DNA of 50,093 nucleotides, from NCBI GenBank assembly GCA_003165465.1, contig PLUM01000018.1, positions 21,960-72,052 of the forward strand, given 5' to 3'. Source of the stretch: Acidobacteriota bacterium. GTDB taxonomy: Bacteria > Acidobacteriota > Terriglobia > Acidiferrales > UBA7541. The position numbers and the translations under genes are program-made. Shown piece after piece: positions 1 through 7,815 of this stretch (its first letter is position 1; each line of letters opens with the position of its first letter). The notes beneath the pieces are model-generated. The model was not told the origin of the DNA and searched no databases. It worked only from the letters and a program-made list of their open reading frames with translations.

Positions 1-153
1 TTGCGGGTGGCCGAGATTCCCGTGCGCTGGTCGCATGACGCCGGGACGAAAGTGAATGTCGTTGCCGACGGAATGCAAATGTTCATCGAGTTGCTCGTGG
101 TCCGCTGGAACGCGATTCGCGGACGATATCCTCGGGCGCATCCTTCCGCATGA
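1..153 (+). CDS. Glycosyltransferase family 2, C-terminal fragment (gene starts before window)
   Basis: Open frame entering from the left edge and ending at TGA 151-153. The visible 50 residues include 'EIPVRWSHDAGTKVNVVADG' followed by a hydrophobic stretch and 'VVRWNAIRGRY'. This is the usual tail of dolichyl-phosphate glucose/mannose synthase-like family 2 glycosyltransferases, which move sugars from nucleotide donors to lipid carriers or glycans at the membrane. The catalytic N-terminal half lies outside the window, so donor and acceptor cannot be judged. A second family 2 enzyme follows on the same strand 173 bp later, so both may belong to one envelope-glycan locus. The family is fairly sure, the substrate is unknown. 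Confidence 0.6.
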   Translation: MRVAEIPVRWSHDAGTKVNVVADGMQMFIELLVVRWNAIRGRYPRAHPSA

Positions 154-325
154 GCGGAAGTGCCCGGCTTCCGCTTCCACCGCGTAACACAGCGGTGAAA
201 CCGATTGCGTTCCCCGCGCTCGTAACCGATCATGGAAAGCGATTTCAGCCGGAAACGCGGCGGCCGGCGGGACCGGCGTGTAAACTCATGACACATAATC
301 CCGTGGTGGAGATGCGCGAATCCCA

Positions 326-1066
326 ATGAAAGTTTCCGTCGTCATTCCGGTTTACAACGAGCGGGCGTTTATCGAGGAAGTGCTTTTGCGCGTGCAGGCC
401 TCGCCCATCGACAAGGAAATCATCGTCATCGACGATAAATCCACGGACGGCACGTGCGCCCTGCTGGAGGATTTCGCGAAGGCGCAATCCGAAGGCGCGC
501 GCGAAGTGGCCGTGCAGAATGGCAAGGCTCGCCTGCAGCTCGAAAACATCCGCATCCTGTTTCAGCCGCAAAACGCCGGCAAGGGAGCGGCGCTGCGCCG
601 CGGTTTCGAGGCGGCCACCGGCGATATCGTTCTGGTGCAGGACGCCGACCTCGAATACGACCCCAGGGACTATGAAAAGCTTCTGGAACCGATCTTCGAG
701 GGCAAGGCCGATGTCGTGTACGGATCGCGATTCCTCGGCGGCCCGCAGCGCGTCCACCTTTTCTGGCATTACGTTGGCAACAAATTCCTCACGCTGCTCT
801 CCGACATCTTCACCAACCTGAAACTCACCGACATGGAGACCTGCTACAAGGTCTTCCGCCGCGAGGTTTTGCAGGGCATCAAACTCGAATCCGACCGCTT
901 CGGCTTCGAACCGGAAATCACGGCCAAAATCGCGAAAGGCGACTGGCGGATCTACGAGGTTTCCATTTCCTACGCCGGCCGCAGCTACGCCGAAGGCAAA
1001 AAAATCACCTGGCGCGACGGCGTTTCCACGCTCTGGTGCATCATCCGGTTTAATTTGTTCGATTGA
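326..1066 (+). CDS. Glycosyltransferase family 2 (dolichol-phosphate mannose synthase-like)
   Basis: Soluble GT-A fold transferase of 246 residues. The N-terminus '[20 protein letters not shown]' is the standard family 2 opening. '[12 protein letters not shown]' at about 32-43 is the nucleotide-binding strand. '[12 protein letters not shown]' at 83-94 and the metal-binding 'DADLEYDP' (Asp106-Ala-Asp108) follow, then 'YGSRFLGG' and the acceptor-side '[10 protein letters not shown]' and '[12 protein letters not shown]'. There is no C-terminal membrane domain, as in the short DPM1-like group. The likely role is transfer of a hexose from GDP- or UDP-sugar to polyprenyl phosphate. ATG 326 is used and only a weak purine-rich stretch precedes it. 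It probably works with the glycosyltransferase whose end is at the left edge. Class is certain, sugar and acceptor are not. Confidence 0.85.
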   Translation: MKVSVVIPVYNERAFIEEVLLRVQASPIDKEIIVIDDKSTDGTCALLEDFAKAQSEGAREVAVQNGKARLQLENIRILFQPQNAGKGAALRRGFEAATGDIVLVQDADLEYDPRDYEKLLEPIFEGKADVVYGSRFLGGPQRVHLFWHYVGNKFLTLLSDIFTNLKLTDMETCYKVFRREVLQGIKLESDRFGFEPEITAKIAKGDWRIYEVSISYAGRSYAEGKKITWRDGVSTLWCIIRFNLFD

Positions 1067-1096
1067 TCTTGATTGGTCCCGTGGAACGACGGTCAA

Positions 1097-1509
1097 TTAC
1101 GGAAGGCAGGGGCTAACCAGCGCGCGCCAAATCACGACAACCGCCACGACTGCGACAGTGGGCGCTACATACCAGAGATAGCGCCTGTGTTTACGGGCTG
1201 CTCCCACCGGAACCTGCCCATCCGGTCCCGACTCTTCGGATTCGACTTCCAGACGGTAGGAGCTTCCGGCCTCCACGGTTTTCAATTCGCCGCCCATGTT
1301 GACTTCGAGCGTTCCGCGAATTCCCGTCAGAACAAGTTCCTTCGCGCCGATCATCGCGATCTGGCCGGATGTCGCCTGCGCGTTCGCAGGGCGGATCGTC
1401 ACGCCGTCGGCTACAATTTGGCGGACTCAATTTGATGCGTCAGTCCGCAGGGAACTTCCTTGCAAACCTTTTGCTCGTTCAGAATGTGACCCGCCAGAAA
1501 GCGAATCCC
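1097..1509 (-). pseudogene. Remnant of a FecR-like membrane protein (frameshifted, N-terminus lost)
   Basis: The minus strand encodes a protein-like segment containing 'VTIRPANAQATSG', then 'GTLEVNMGGELKTVEAGSSY' and a C-terminal membrane helix around 'LWYVAPTVAVVAVVVIW'. This layout resembles the C-terminal part of FecR-type or acidobacterial beta-strand envelope proteins. The frame is blocked at 1427-1429. The sequence upstream stays protein-like in another frame ('FLAGHILNEQKVCKEVPCGL') up to about 1509. Adding one base in the AAA run (TTT 1417-1419 on the plus strand) joins the two as 'QIESAKIVADGVTIRP'. Upstream of that it runs into the 3' end of the histidine kinase gene, and no start is visible. 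I read it as a decayed, truncated gene. The family call is tentative. Confidence 0.5.
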
Positions 1510-1516
1510 GGAATTG

Positions 1517-2248
1517 TCAGGAATTGGGTTCTGGCGTTGCCACAGGTAAGTAAATAGAAAATGTCGTGCCCTGGCCTTTTGTGCTTTGCATGCTCAGATG
1601 GCCTTTGTGGTGATGGACAATTTGCTTGACGATGTATAGTCCCAGACCAGAACCAATGCGCCCGGGCTTTGTCGTAAAAAACGGTTTAAAGATTTGTCTT
1701 TGGATAGCTGGGTCAATCCCGCATCCGGTGTCAGCAACAACCAAAACCACGAACCGATCGGAGGTTCGGGAGAGTAAGTGAACTCGCTTGCCTTGATCCC
1801 CCTTCATCCCCTCGCAGATCGTAACTTTCAACAACCCTCCGAGTGGCATCGCATCGCGCGCGTTCAGTGTCAGATTTAGGACAACACGTAGCAATTGATT
1901 GATGTTTGCTCGAATTATGGGGGCGGTAGGAGCTAGGACAATCTCGACAACTATGTCCCCGCCAGCGATGCCCTCTATTACGGGAACAATGTCGGAGATC
2001 ACAAAATTCAGATTGACTAAGGGAAGTTGTAACGGGGCCGCATTGCTGGAAAGGACTAGTTCTTGTGCCAAGTTCCTGCCTATGGTGCTCGCGCCGAGTA
2101 TAATTCTCACCCTTTCATGCGCTTCGTCAGACAGTGTCGGGTCTTGCAGTAGAGACGAGGCGTGGGCGGTGACGGACGTGAGGGCGCTGTTGAAATCATG
2201 TGCGATCCCCTCGGTCAGTAGGTGAAGTGCGGTTTTCTTTGAGGTCAT
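1517..2248 (-). CDS. Sensorless histidine kinase (HisKA-HATPase only)
   Basis: Cytosolic transmitter module of 243 residues. The phosphoacceptor box 'EGIAHDFNSALTSV' has His17. The ATPase domain shows N box 'LNLTLNARDAMP', G1 'DTGCGIDPAI', F box 'KPFFTTKPG' and G2 'GSGLGLYIVKQI'. These are the parts needed to autophosphorylate and pass phosphate to a response regulator, but there is no sensor, membrane or receiver domain and no regulator gene beside it. The H-box type (AHDFN) is that of kinases often fused to receivers. ATG 2248 is preferred over the longer frame start at 2323, because AGGAG sits 5-6 bases before it and the best promoter (2300-2328) would start transcription near 2293. It lies in a low-GC block between a gene remnant and small exported proteins, so recent acquisition is possible. 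Confidence 0.8.
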   Translation of the reverse strand: MTSKKTALHLLTEGIAHDFNSALTSVTAHASSLLQDPTLSDEAHERVRIILGASTIGRNLAQELVLSSNAAPLQLPLVNLNFVISDIVPVIEGIAGGDIVVEIVLAPTAPIIRANINQLLRVVLNLTLNARDAMPLGGLLKVTICEGMKGDQGKRVHLLSRTSDRFVVLVVADTGCGIDPAIQRQIFKPFFTTKPGRIGSGLGLYIVKQIVHHHKGHLSMQSTKGQGTTFSIYLPVATPEPNS

Positions 2249-2249
2249 G

Positions 2250-2262
2250 GTACTCCTAGTAC
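2250..2262 (-). promoter_or_regulatory. Perfect inverted repeat enclosing the ribosome binding site of the histidine kinase
   Basis: Read on the minus strand the site is GTACT-AGG-AGTAC, with the Shine-Dalgarno AGGAG in its centre and right arm, just before ATG 2248. In RNA it could form a short hairpin hiding the ribosome binding site; in DNA it could be a small operator. Seen directly; function is inference. Confidence 0.4.
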
Positions 2263-2299
2263 ACATTATTACAACATCCCCTGCCTTATTACACGAGTC

Positions 2300-2328
2300 G
2301 TTATATACAGTACGCTGCCCCATGTCAA
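2300..2328 (-). promoter_or_regulatory. Sigma-70 type promoter of the histidine kinase gene
   Basis: On the minus strand TTGACA (2323-2328) is followed after exactly 17 bases by TATAAC (2300-2305), close to the consensus -35 and -10 boxes. Transcription would begin near 2293, giving a leader of about 45 bases that contains the AGGAG hairpin. Confidence 0.6.
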
Positions 2329-2373
2329 GACAAATGGCATGAGTCGTGACATATCGGATGTAGAAACTTATGC

Positions 2374-2402
2374 TTGACAGTGATATCTGGCACGAGTAGT
2401 GT
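2374..2402 (+). promoter_or_regulatory. Possible plus-strand promoter, divergent from the kinase promoter
   Basis: TTGACA (2374-2379), a 17-base spacer and a weak -10 TAGTGT (2397-2402). It would start transcripts almost at the GTG of the small frame at 2419, so the message would be nearly leaderless. The -35 is perfect and the -10 poor. Confidence 0.3.
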
Positions 2403-2418
2403 CTGCCCCAGTGAGTGA

Positions 2419-2631
2419 GTGACTTATATAATCATACCGTTGAGTAAATCTGACGACAATCAGCGGCGAGAGCTTGCTGCACGCCAATACGTTGAGGCTG
2501 CGCGGAGTGCCGCTCTAACCTCATCGGCTTGGCAATATCTGCGGGTGAGGCGGCAGCAGCGATATGCGCTAGTGCTGATTGCTGCCTTTATAGCCGGAGT
2601 CGTGACTTTGTTTCTGACTACGGTGCCCTGA
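2419..2631 (+). CDS. Possible small single-span membrane protein
   Basis: Frame of 70 residues from GTG 2419. It has a polar, charged N-terminal half ('SKSDDNQRREL', then 'VRRQQRYA') and a C-terminal hydrophobic helix of about 20 residues ('LVLIAAFIAGVVTLFL'). The positive charges before the helix fit a tail-anchored protein with the N-terminus in the cytoplasm. I do not recognise it, and there is no convincing ribosome binding site. In its favour are the plus-strand promoter candidate ending just before the start and the well-formed membrane helix. It may be chance in a low-GC gap. Confidence 0.3.
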   Translation: MTYIIIPLSKSDDNQRRELAARQYVEAARSAALTSSAWQYLRVRRQQRYALVLIAAFIAGVVTLFLTTVP

Positions 2632-2700
2632 TAGGGCCTCCGTCCGGCTCGTGCGTCTTGTTGAGATGGTCATTTTTTATCTATCGCGAGCGTGCGCAAG

Positions 2701-3235
2701 CTATTTGTACGAATATATTGATGCAATGTTACCGATATTCATCGCAGCAACCATGTAATTGAGGAATGGAATCCACTGCCACTTCCTGTATCCTCCAACA
2801 TTCCAAAGCTTGTCCCCCTTGCGCATCCACGCGGCATCGATCCACATTACTGAGATCAGTGCCCCTCCAACCGAGTAGGCTTGAGGTCTATTGTTTCCGT
2901 AGATTGGGTTCGCATTTCTACATGCCCCGACTTAAAGCAGGGTGCACGCATCATCGTTTCGACATCAACGACGTGGGCGGCGAGGCTTATTCCCCACCAA
3001 ATCGAGGCCTCCTTATCAAACATGGCTTCTTTCCAGGTCATTGGGCGTCCACACCAATTACAGGAATTAACTTTCTCAACGTGCCACATCCATTTCTTAT
3101 TGACCTTTCTAGAGACCATAACGAAGCCATCGCTAGGTGTGAATATCGGCCAATCTTTGTATTTTGTCTTGTCTGGACACCACTGTCCTAGGGCACGGGA
3201 ATCTCCTTTATCGCGCGATAGGTCCCTTCGGTCAT
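2701..3235 (-). pseudogene. Secreted/membrane small protein of unknown function, split by two apparent single-base losses
   Basis: Coding signal runs through three frames. ATG at 3233-3235 overlaps the stop of the upstream gene (ATGA), and the frame opens 'MTEGTYRAIKEIPVP' before a stop. Adding one base in CCC (GGG 3191-3193 on plus) continues with 'GQWCPDKTKYKDWPIFTP', 'DGFVMVSRKVNKKWMWHVEK' and a Cys pair 'CNWCGRPMTW'. Adding one base in GGGG (2925-2928) joins 'APCFKSG' to 'ACRNANPIYGNNRPQAY' and the C-terminus 'WQWIPFLNYMVAAMNIGNIA', ending at TAG 2701. The repaired product is 178 residues with two weak hydrophobic stretches. Its middle resembles the product of the coupled upstream gene (WW, then V/A-D-x-x-x-x-x-C, then N/G-rich), so both may be one family. 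An intact piece alone would start at ATG 3119. The function is unknown. Confidence 0.6.
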
Positions 3236-3822
3236 TTCGGCACCGGAATCTCGTAGTTATGCACCGCCGCCGATATGTGGACTACAGCGATTCCAGCCGG
3301 AATAGCCATTAGGCCGAATGTTTCAACAAATCTGCCGTGGTAACCCGTGTAGTCATTTCGGGACACGTTGTACTCCAACACGTGCATCGCAGTGTAGAAG
3401 CTGAACGCACTCACTTCGACCAAGGACACTTTCCAGCACGTCGGCGTGCCAATCACAAGAAGGTTCGTTTCTCCCATGCCGGGTTGTCCGAGTGCTCGGC
3501 AGCTTGAATGCGCATCGAGCGCGACGGCTGTGCCGATGACCGCTGTGCCTATCCACCATTTGTAATTCTTGTACCAATGCTTGTGTTGCAGAGCCAGCGG
3601 CGCAATGGGTAATGGATTGGCGGGTAACACCTCCTTCTTGATTTCTACTCTTGTAGCATCTGATCCCGGTGTGTTGGATGCCACAAGTTCTTCAGATGGA
3701 GTGATGGTGGAATCCAAAGCCGAAAGGCTACTCATGCTGGATTCCTCTGGTTTCATAGGCAAGTCTTGAGAGTGAACCGCAGTTGCTAGAAGCAGGAAGC
3801 CTAGTGCTAGGTAGATTCTCAT
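3232..3822 (-). CDS. Exported hypothetical protein with membrane helices
   Basis: Product of 196 residues. ATG 3822 is chosen because a signal peptide ('MRIYLALGFLLLATAVHSQ') follows directly and GGAGG lies 10 bases upstream; the frame is open to 3924 but that extension looks non-coding. After a Ser/Thr/Glu-rich linker come 'KHWYKNYKWWIGTAVIGTAV', 'LDAHSSCRALGQPGMGETN', and later hydrophobic segments ('FGLMAIPAGIAVVHISAAV'). The alternating polar linker and two to three helices suggest an inner-membrane or periplasmic protein. The stop overlaps the start of the next gene (ATGA), so translation is probably coupled. The shared WW...D...C pattern with the downstream product hints at paralogy. 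I do not know a function. Confidence 0.6.
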   Translation of the reverse strand: MRIYLALGFLLLATAVHSQDLPMKPEESSMSSLSALDSTITPSEELVASNTPGSDATRVEIKKEVLPANPLPIAPLALQHKHWYKNYKWWIGTAVIGTAVALDAHSSCRALGQPGMGETNLLVIGTPTCWKVSLVEVSAFSFYTAMHVLEYNVSRNDYTGYHGRFVETFGLMAIPAGIAVVHISAAVHNYEIPVPK

Positions 3823-4310
3823 ATGCTCGGGTCCTCCAGTGTTGAAATTGCCGCGCGCAGACTGTAGCGGTGGTGTGGGCCGGTCTGGTGTGACACTGTA
3901 CGTGACAAGCAAATGGAGGGCCACTGCGGCAACTGCATAGGGGGATGCTTTGTCAGTGCAAGTAGTGATTCATTGCTTGCTGCCGGCGGCGACGTGTCCC
4001 AAATCGGTGCTTTTGAGTGTCAAAGTGGGAAAAGAGGCACACACGATGGCATTTGCATTGGTGTGCTTTTAGTGGGTTGGGGTGAAAAGGGTCGTCGCGC
4101 TCTGGATTGAGAGCCTGTTTTACTTGCAAATCGCTCCGGAATGCTTCGCGGTATGTTGGTGTGAGCGCCTTGGAACGATACGTGCATGTCACTGATAATG
4201 TCAATTGCTAAAGGACCGCGGGTAGTAAGTGTAGTCGAGTTGTGTGTGAGATGGTCTGCTCTTCGGGTGCCGAGGTAGGCGTGCGCTAAAACGAAAGGGG
4301 CTGGTTATCC
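3823..4310. other. Intergenic stretch without a supportable gene
   Basis: Between a minus-strand exported protein and a plus-strand lipoprotein. I found no frame with a recognisable domain, signal peptide and ribosome binding site together. Both flanking genes read away from it, so it should hold their divergent promoters, but I see no clear box. Confidence 0.4.
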
Positions 4311-4952
4311 ATGAGGATTAGCGTAATCGTCGTGGCGCTAGTGTTTTCATTGGTGGGATGCAGGTATTCACTACCTGACATTCAACCCCAGCAGTTGAAC
4401 GTAGTCTCGCTTGATCCAGCAAATTGGTATGTCTTCTACAGCGCAGGGACCCCAGCCAATCCGTCGTACGACGGCATAGGGGCATGGTCACTAGCTATTC
4501 CAAACGCAGGAGGCGGAGGTCACCTGAACTATGTGCAAACGCCATTTGTTGCAACGACGACTCTGCATAATGTGATTATGAAGTTTGAGGTCATAAGTAC
4601 GTCACCACAGTATGTCGAGATCGACCCCACGGATAAGCTTCCGGCAACATTTCGCATATTTTTTGAACAGAAAAATGATGATATGGAGAGCGCAAACGGA
4701 CGATGGTGGGCAGATTTTGATTTCCATGATTTGGGTTCAAATGACAATCAAATAATCACAATTTCCGTCCCTTTTACATGGGAACAGTGGGGAAACGTGT
4801 ACGGCCAGCAAAATGCACAAAACTTTGCAGCCGCTTTAGCCAATGTCGGATGGATCGGAATGACCTTCGGCGGGCAATACTTTGCGGGGCATGGGGTCGC
4901 CCTAAACAGCGGCAGCGCGACATTCGATCTTATAGATTTCTACGTCAACTGA
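4311..4952 (+). CDS. Predicted lipoprotein of unknown function
   Basis: 213 residues. The N-terminus 'MRISVIVVALVFSLVGCRYS' is a lipoprotein signal with lipobox LVGC, so Cys17 should be lipidated and the protein anchored to a membrane from the outside. The rest is rich in beta-forming and aromatic residues ('WYVFYSAGTPANPSYDG', 'GRWWADFDFHDLG', 'FGGQYFAGHGVALNSG', ending 'TFDLIDFYVN'), which resembles a carbohydrate-binding-like beta-sandwich. That is an impression from composition, with no catalytic motif seen. An AAAGGGG stretch about 11 bases upstream may serve as ribosome binding site. Its codon use is more AT-rich than the core genes downstream, in keeping with the accessory block. Confidence 0.65.
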   Translation: MRISVIVVALVFSLVGCRYSLPDIQPQQLNVVSLDPANWYVFYSAGTPANPSYDGIGAWSLAIPNAGGGGHLNYVQTPFVATTTLHNVIMKFEVISTSPQYVEIDPTDKLPATFRIFFEQKNDDMESANGRWWADFDFHDLGSNDNQIITISVPFTWEQWGNVYGQQNAQNFAAALANVGWIGMTFGGQYFAGHGVALNSGSATFDLIDFYVN

Positions 4953-5120
4953 AAGCACTTCGGCCTGGTCGCAAAAGTTGCGACCATCCGTGACGAGCGG
5001 GCCTGTCAACGCGCAAATGGCCCGATGCGCTCTAAATACACACAGCAGAGCGCCATCGGACCGGAGTCCATCGGGAGAAATGCGAACTAAAATCTGCCGG
5101 AAATATTTGGAAGAAATCCT

Positions 5121-6230
5121 TCAGGCCTTCTCTCCGCGCTGAAACAATCGGGCGAATTGATCCTGCGAGGCGGGCGCGACGCCGACGAGCGAAAGATTCG
5201 CGCGCACGTGCTCGACGCTGCTCATGCCCACGAGCGCGGTCGCAATTCCGGGCGTCGAGCGCACAAACTGCATGGCGCGCTCGGCGTCCGATTTCATTCC
5301 CAGCGCGGCCGTCACGAACTCCGGCAACCCGCGCGTGAGTTGCCCCTGAAGCATCGCGGCGCTCGCCACGAGCGCGATGCCCAGCTTCGACGCGGCTCCC
5401 ACCATCGGGAGATGTGCGCCGTCGACCGGCTGATTCGAGCGCGTCAGGGCCTCGGTCATGCCCAGATTGCATGGCAACTGCACGAAGCGAAAATGATGCG
5501 ATCCGCCGGCAACGTCCCGCGCCAGCGATTCGATTGCGGCAAGCGAAAGAAAATCCTGTTCGGTTTCGCTCTGGCGAAAACCGTTCCACGTGGCCAGCCC
5601 GTGGAAATGAATTTTCGCGGCGGCCACGTCCGATTCCAGAAATTCAAACGCGGTGCGCAGGCGCGTGTTGAACATCTCGCGCGGCACTTCGCCCAGTTGC
5701 GTCTCCGGATTGTGAAGGTAATACACGTCAATCGTTTCGACGCCCAGGTTGCGCCTGCTGCGCTCTATTTGATCGGCGATAAATTTTGGCGCCATCGAGT
5801 GGCATCCGGCCGCGACGTCGCCTTCGCGCAGGATGCCGGTTTCCACGTATTCACGATTGAAATATTCGCTGGCGTCGGCCGGCATGTCGGCGTCGGGAGT
5901 GAGGAAGCCGCCCTTCGTGCAGATCAGCAACTCTTCCCGCCCGTAGCCGCGCCGCGCAAGTTCCGCGAGCGCCGCACCCACCGAGCGCTCCGAGCGCTGA
6001 AAACGGTAGTTGATCGCCGAGTCGATCACGTTCACGCCGGATTCCACGGCCTCGACAATCGCATCCGTGTACGCCTGGTCGGTGCGCGCGTCCGGCTCGC
6101 CCAGGTACGTGCCGATCCCCAGCGAGGAGAGCCACAGGCCCTGATGCTCACGAAAATGTCCGGCGGCGGCGCGCCCGTCAAATCGCGCCGCGTATTTCTT
6201 CGTGCCTTCGGGTGTAGCGAACGTCGTCAT
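5121..6230 (-). CDS. Aldo/keto reductase family protein
   Basis: TIM-barrel NAD(P)H oxidoreductase-like protein of 369 residues, expected to reduce or oxidise a carbonyl/alcohol in the cytosol. Visible family marks are 'SSLGIGTYLGEPDARTDQAY' near the N-terminus, then 'VIDSAINYRFQRSERSVG' (Asp and Tyr of the catalytic tetrad), 'ELLICTKGG' with the catalytic Lys position, and 'VYYLHNPE' with the catalytic His position. The C-terminal region includes 'IATALVGMSSVEHVRANL', the usual cofactor-phosphate helix. It is a little longer than the 300-330 residues of most members. The start ATG 6230 follows GAGG. It stands alone: neighbours are on the other strand or far. The substrate is unknown; the family is clear. 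Confidence 0.85.
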   Translation of the reverse strand: MTTFATPEGTKKYAARFDGRAAAGHFREHQGLWLSSLGIGTYLGEPDARTDQAYTDAIVEAVESGVNVIDSAINYRFQRSERSVGAALAELARRGYGREELLICTKGGFLTPDADMPADASEYFNREYVETGILREGDVAAGCHSMAPKFIADQIERSRRNLGVETIDVYYLHNPETQLGEVPREMFNTRLRTAFEFLESDVAAAKIHFHGLATWNGFRQSETEQDFLSLAAIESLARDVAGGSHHFRFVQLPCNLGMTEALTRSNQPVDGAHLPMVGAASKLGIALVASAAMLQGQLTRGLPEFVTAALGMKSDAERAMQFVRSTPGIATALVGMSSVEHVRANLSLVGVAPASQDQFARLFQRGEKA

Positions 6231-6353
6231 TTTTCCTCGCGGATTGGAGAGCCGTAATTATACTCGCACTCGGGCGAGTCGATAGTTGAGAGTTAAGAGT
6301 CTGTCCCCCTGAACATATCGACCGTTATTCCCCCGCTATTCCGTGAAGCCGCT

Positions 6354-6381
6354 GTAGGGGCACGGCATGCCGTGCCCCTAC
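6354..6381. repeat. 28-bp perfect palindrome
   Basis: GTAGGGGCACGGC followed by its exact reverse complement, centred on AT. It sits between the 3' end of the UvrC-like gene and the start side of the aldo/keto reductase, and is the most perfect member of the palindromic repeat set scattered through this window. It is flanked on both sides by GAGAGTT-type sequence. Confidence 0.7.
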
Positions 6382-6385
6382 ACTT

Positions 6386-7621
6386 TCAACTCTCAACTGC
6401 GGGCGGCGCGAGCAGGCGCGAGCAGGCGCGCAAGATGCGGCGGTACGGCCATTCGCTGTTGCGGCGCGCGCTGGCTTCGTCCTGAGGAGCGGCGGCGGAA
6501 GAGCGCGCCGTGCTCTCGCGAAAGAAGATTTCTCCCACGCGTGGTTTCTTGTGGAACCATCGCGCCAGCAGGCTCAGATGATCTTCGAGTTCGCGATAGC
6601 TTTGCTGTGTAGCGGATGTTTTTCCAGGTATCGATGCGGAGAACGATGCGGCTAGCGATGCGGGATTTCCATCGCCCTCCAGCCACTCGCGCAGGATTTG
6701 CTCGACCGAGCGCGGCTCGCTCGCCAGCTCCGTAAAGCGCAACACGCGCGGCTCCTCGATGCGCCCGCCGCGCACCGCGAACACGGCCACCGCGTTTTCT
6801 TCCGCCGCGCGCTGCAGGACCACGGCGTTGAGGTCTTCGATGCGTCGCGCGAGGTCGGGCAATCCGCGCAAGGCCTCGGCGGTTTTCTCGATGCGGCGAT
6901 GGACCGCCGCGGCGCGCTCGAAATCGAGCGCTTCGCTCGACGCCTCGCGCTCGCGTTCGAGTTCCGCAGTGATCGATGCGCCGCCCGTTGCGAGGAACGC
7001 CACGACCCGCCCCACTTCCGCGTCATACTCTTCCTTCGAGCATCCCGCAAAGCACGGCGCGAGGCACATCTTCATTTCCGAATAGATGCAGCCGGGAAAA
7101 TCCGGATCGCGGCGAATCTTGATCTGGCAGCGGCGGATTTTGAACAGGTCGAGAAAGCCGGAAGCAAACGTATCGGCCGCCCGGCGCGAAGCAAACGGCC
7201 CAAAATAAAATCCGTTTGCGCCCATGCGCCGCGTGGCGTAGCAGCGCGGATACGCGTTTGTAAGGCTGACCTTGAGCACGGCGGGCGGCCTCATGCGCAC
7301 GCGCTCGCGATACGCCGCGGGCCAGAGCCGCCGTGCATGTTGCCAGTGCAGATAGCTCAATTCAAACGGCGAGCCCACCACACGGTAGCGCACGCGCGCT
7401 GCGAACGCGCGCAAGTTCAGCCGCTTGGAAGCGGGATCGGGCGGGCCTAGCAATCGCGTAAGCCGCTGCCGTAAGTTCGCCGTGCGCAGCAGGTACGGCT
7501 TCGCACCATCCAATTCGGCGTGCGGCTCAACGGAAAACACCGCAGGCAGCGCCGGCAGCGCGGAAAAGAATTCGCCGTCATTTGCGGCGTCGAAATCGGC
7601 GGTGGAATCAAGTTCCTGCAT
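6386..7621 (-). CDS. UvrC-like protein lacking the C-terminal nuclease
   Basis: 411 residues. The N-terminal part looks like a decayed GIY-YIG nuclease: 'PAVFSVEP' in place of GIY and 'PYLLRTANLRQRLTRLLG' in place of YVGKAKNLRxR, so one signature Tyr is missing while the Arg is kept. Then comes the UvrC strand 'RRMGANGFYFGPFASRRAAD', the Cys cluster 'GCIYSEMKMCLAPCFAGCSK' and a UVR motif 'SSEALDFERAAAVHRRIEK' that in UvrC binds UvrB. The RNase H-like nuclease and HhH tail of full UvrC (about 600 residues) are absent. It may be a UvrB-binding accessory or regulatory protein in excision repair rather than an incision enzyme. The start ATG 7621 lacks a good ribosome binding site. Family is confident, activity is not. 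Confidence 0.8.
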   Translation of the reverse strand: MQELDSTADFDAANDGEFFSALPALPAVFSVEPHAELDGAKPYLLRTANLRQRLTRLLGPPDPASKRLNLRAFAARVRYRVVGSPFELSYLHWQHARRLWPAAYRERVRMRPPAVLKVSLTNAYPRCYATRRMGANGFYFGPFASRRAADTFASGFLDLFKIRRCQIKIRRDPDFPGCIYSEMKMCLAPCFAGCSKEEYDAEVGRVVAFLATGGASITAELEREREASSEALDFERAAAVHRRIEKTAEALRGLPDLARRIEDLNAVVLQRAAEENAVAVFAVRGGRIEEPRVLRFTELASEPRSVEQILREWLEGDGNPASLAASFSASIPGKTSATQQSYRELEDHLSLLARWFHKKPRVGEIFFRESTARSSAAAPQDEASARRNSEWPYRRILRACSRLLAPPAVES

Positions 7622-7623
7622 GG

Positions 7624-7770
7624 AAAGCCGTGATTCGTGATTTGTGAATCGTGATTCGTGAAAAGTCGAGAGTTGACAGATTAGAGTTGAGAGTTAAAAA
7701 CCGCGAGTGTTTGGAGCCCGACAATTATTTTGGCGCTCTCGACTCTAAACTCTCAACTCTCGACTGTTTT
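7624..7770. repeat. Low-complexity intergenic repeats (CGTGATT and GAGAGTT types)
   Basis: Right behind the UvrC-like start, 7628-7660 is a degenerate tandem of CGTGATT(T/C)GTGAAT. 7665-7700 and 7736-7770 carry GAGAGTT/GAGTTGA units, the second in reverse complement (CAACTCTCGACT). The same two sequence types, in opposite orientation, return at 12462-12532 and 12783-12812, and pieces occur at 6284-6303 and 6384-6400. Confidence 0.55.
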
Positions 7771-7815
7771 CAAATCTCTTTCCTCATCCGTGTCCATCCG
7801 TATGCATCCGTGGTT

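Noticed and set aside
3953..4204. 83-codon minus-strand frame before the lipoprotein gene
   Set aside because: Arg/His-rich, no start signal and no recognisable motif.
5157..6257. Long plus-strand open frame opposite the aldo/keto reductase
   Set aside because: Arg/His-rich translation without domain; a shadow of high GC third positions.
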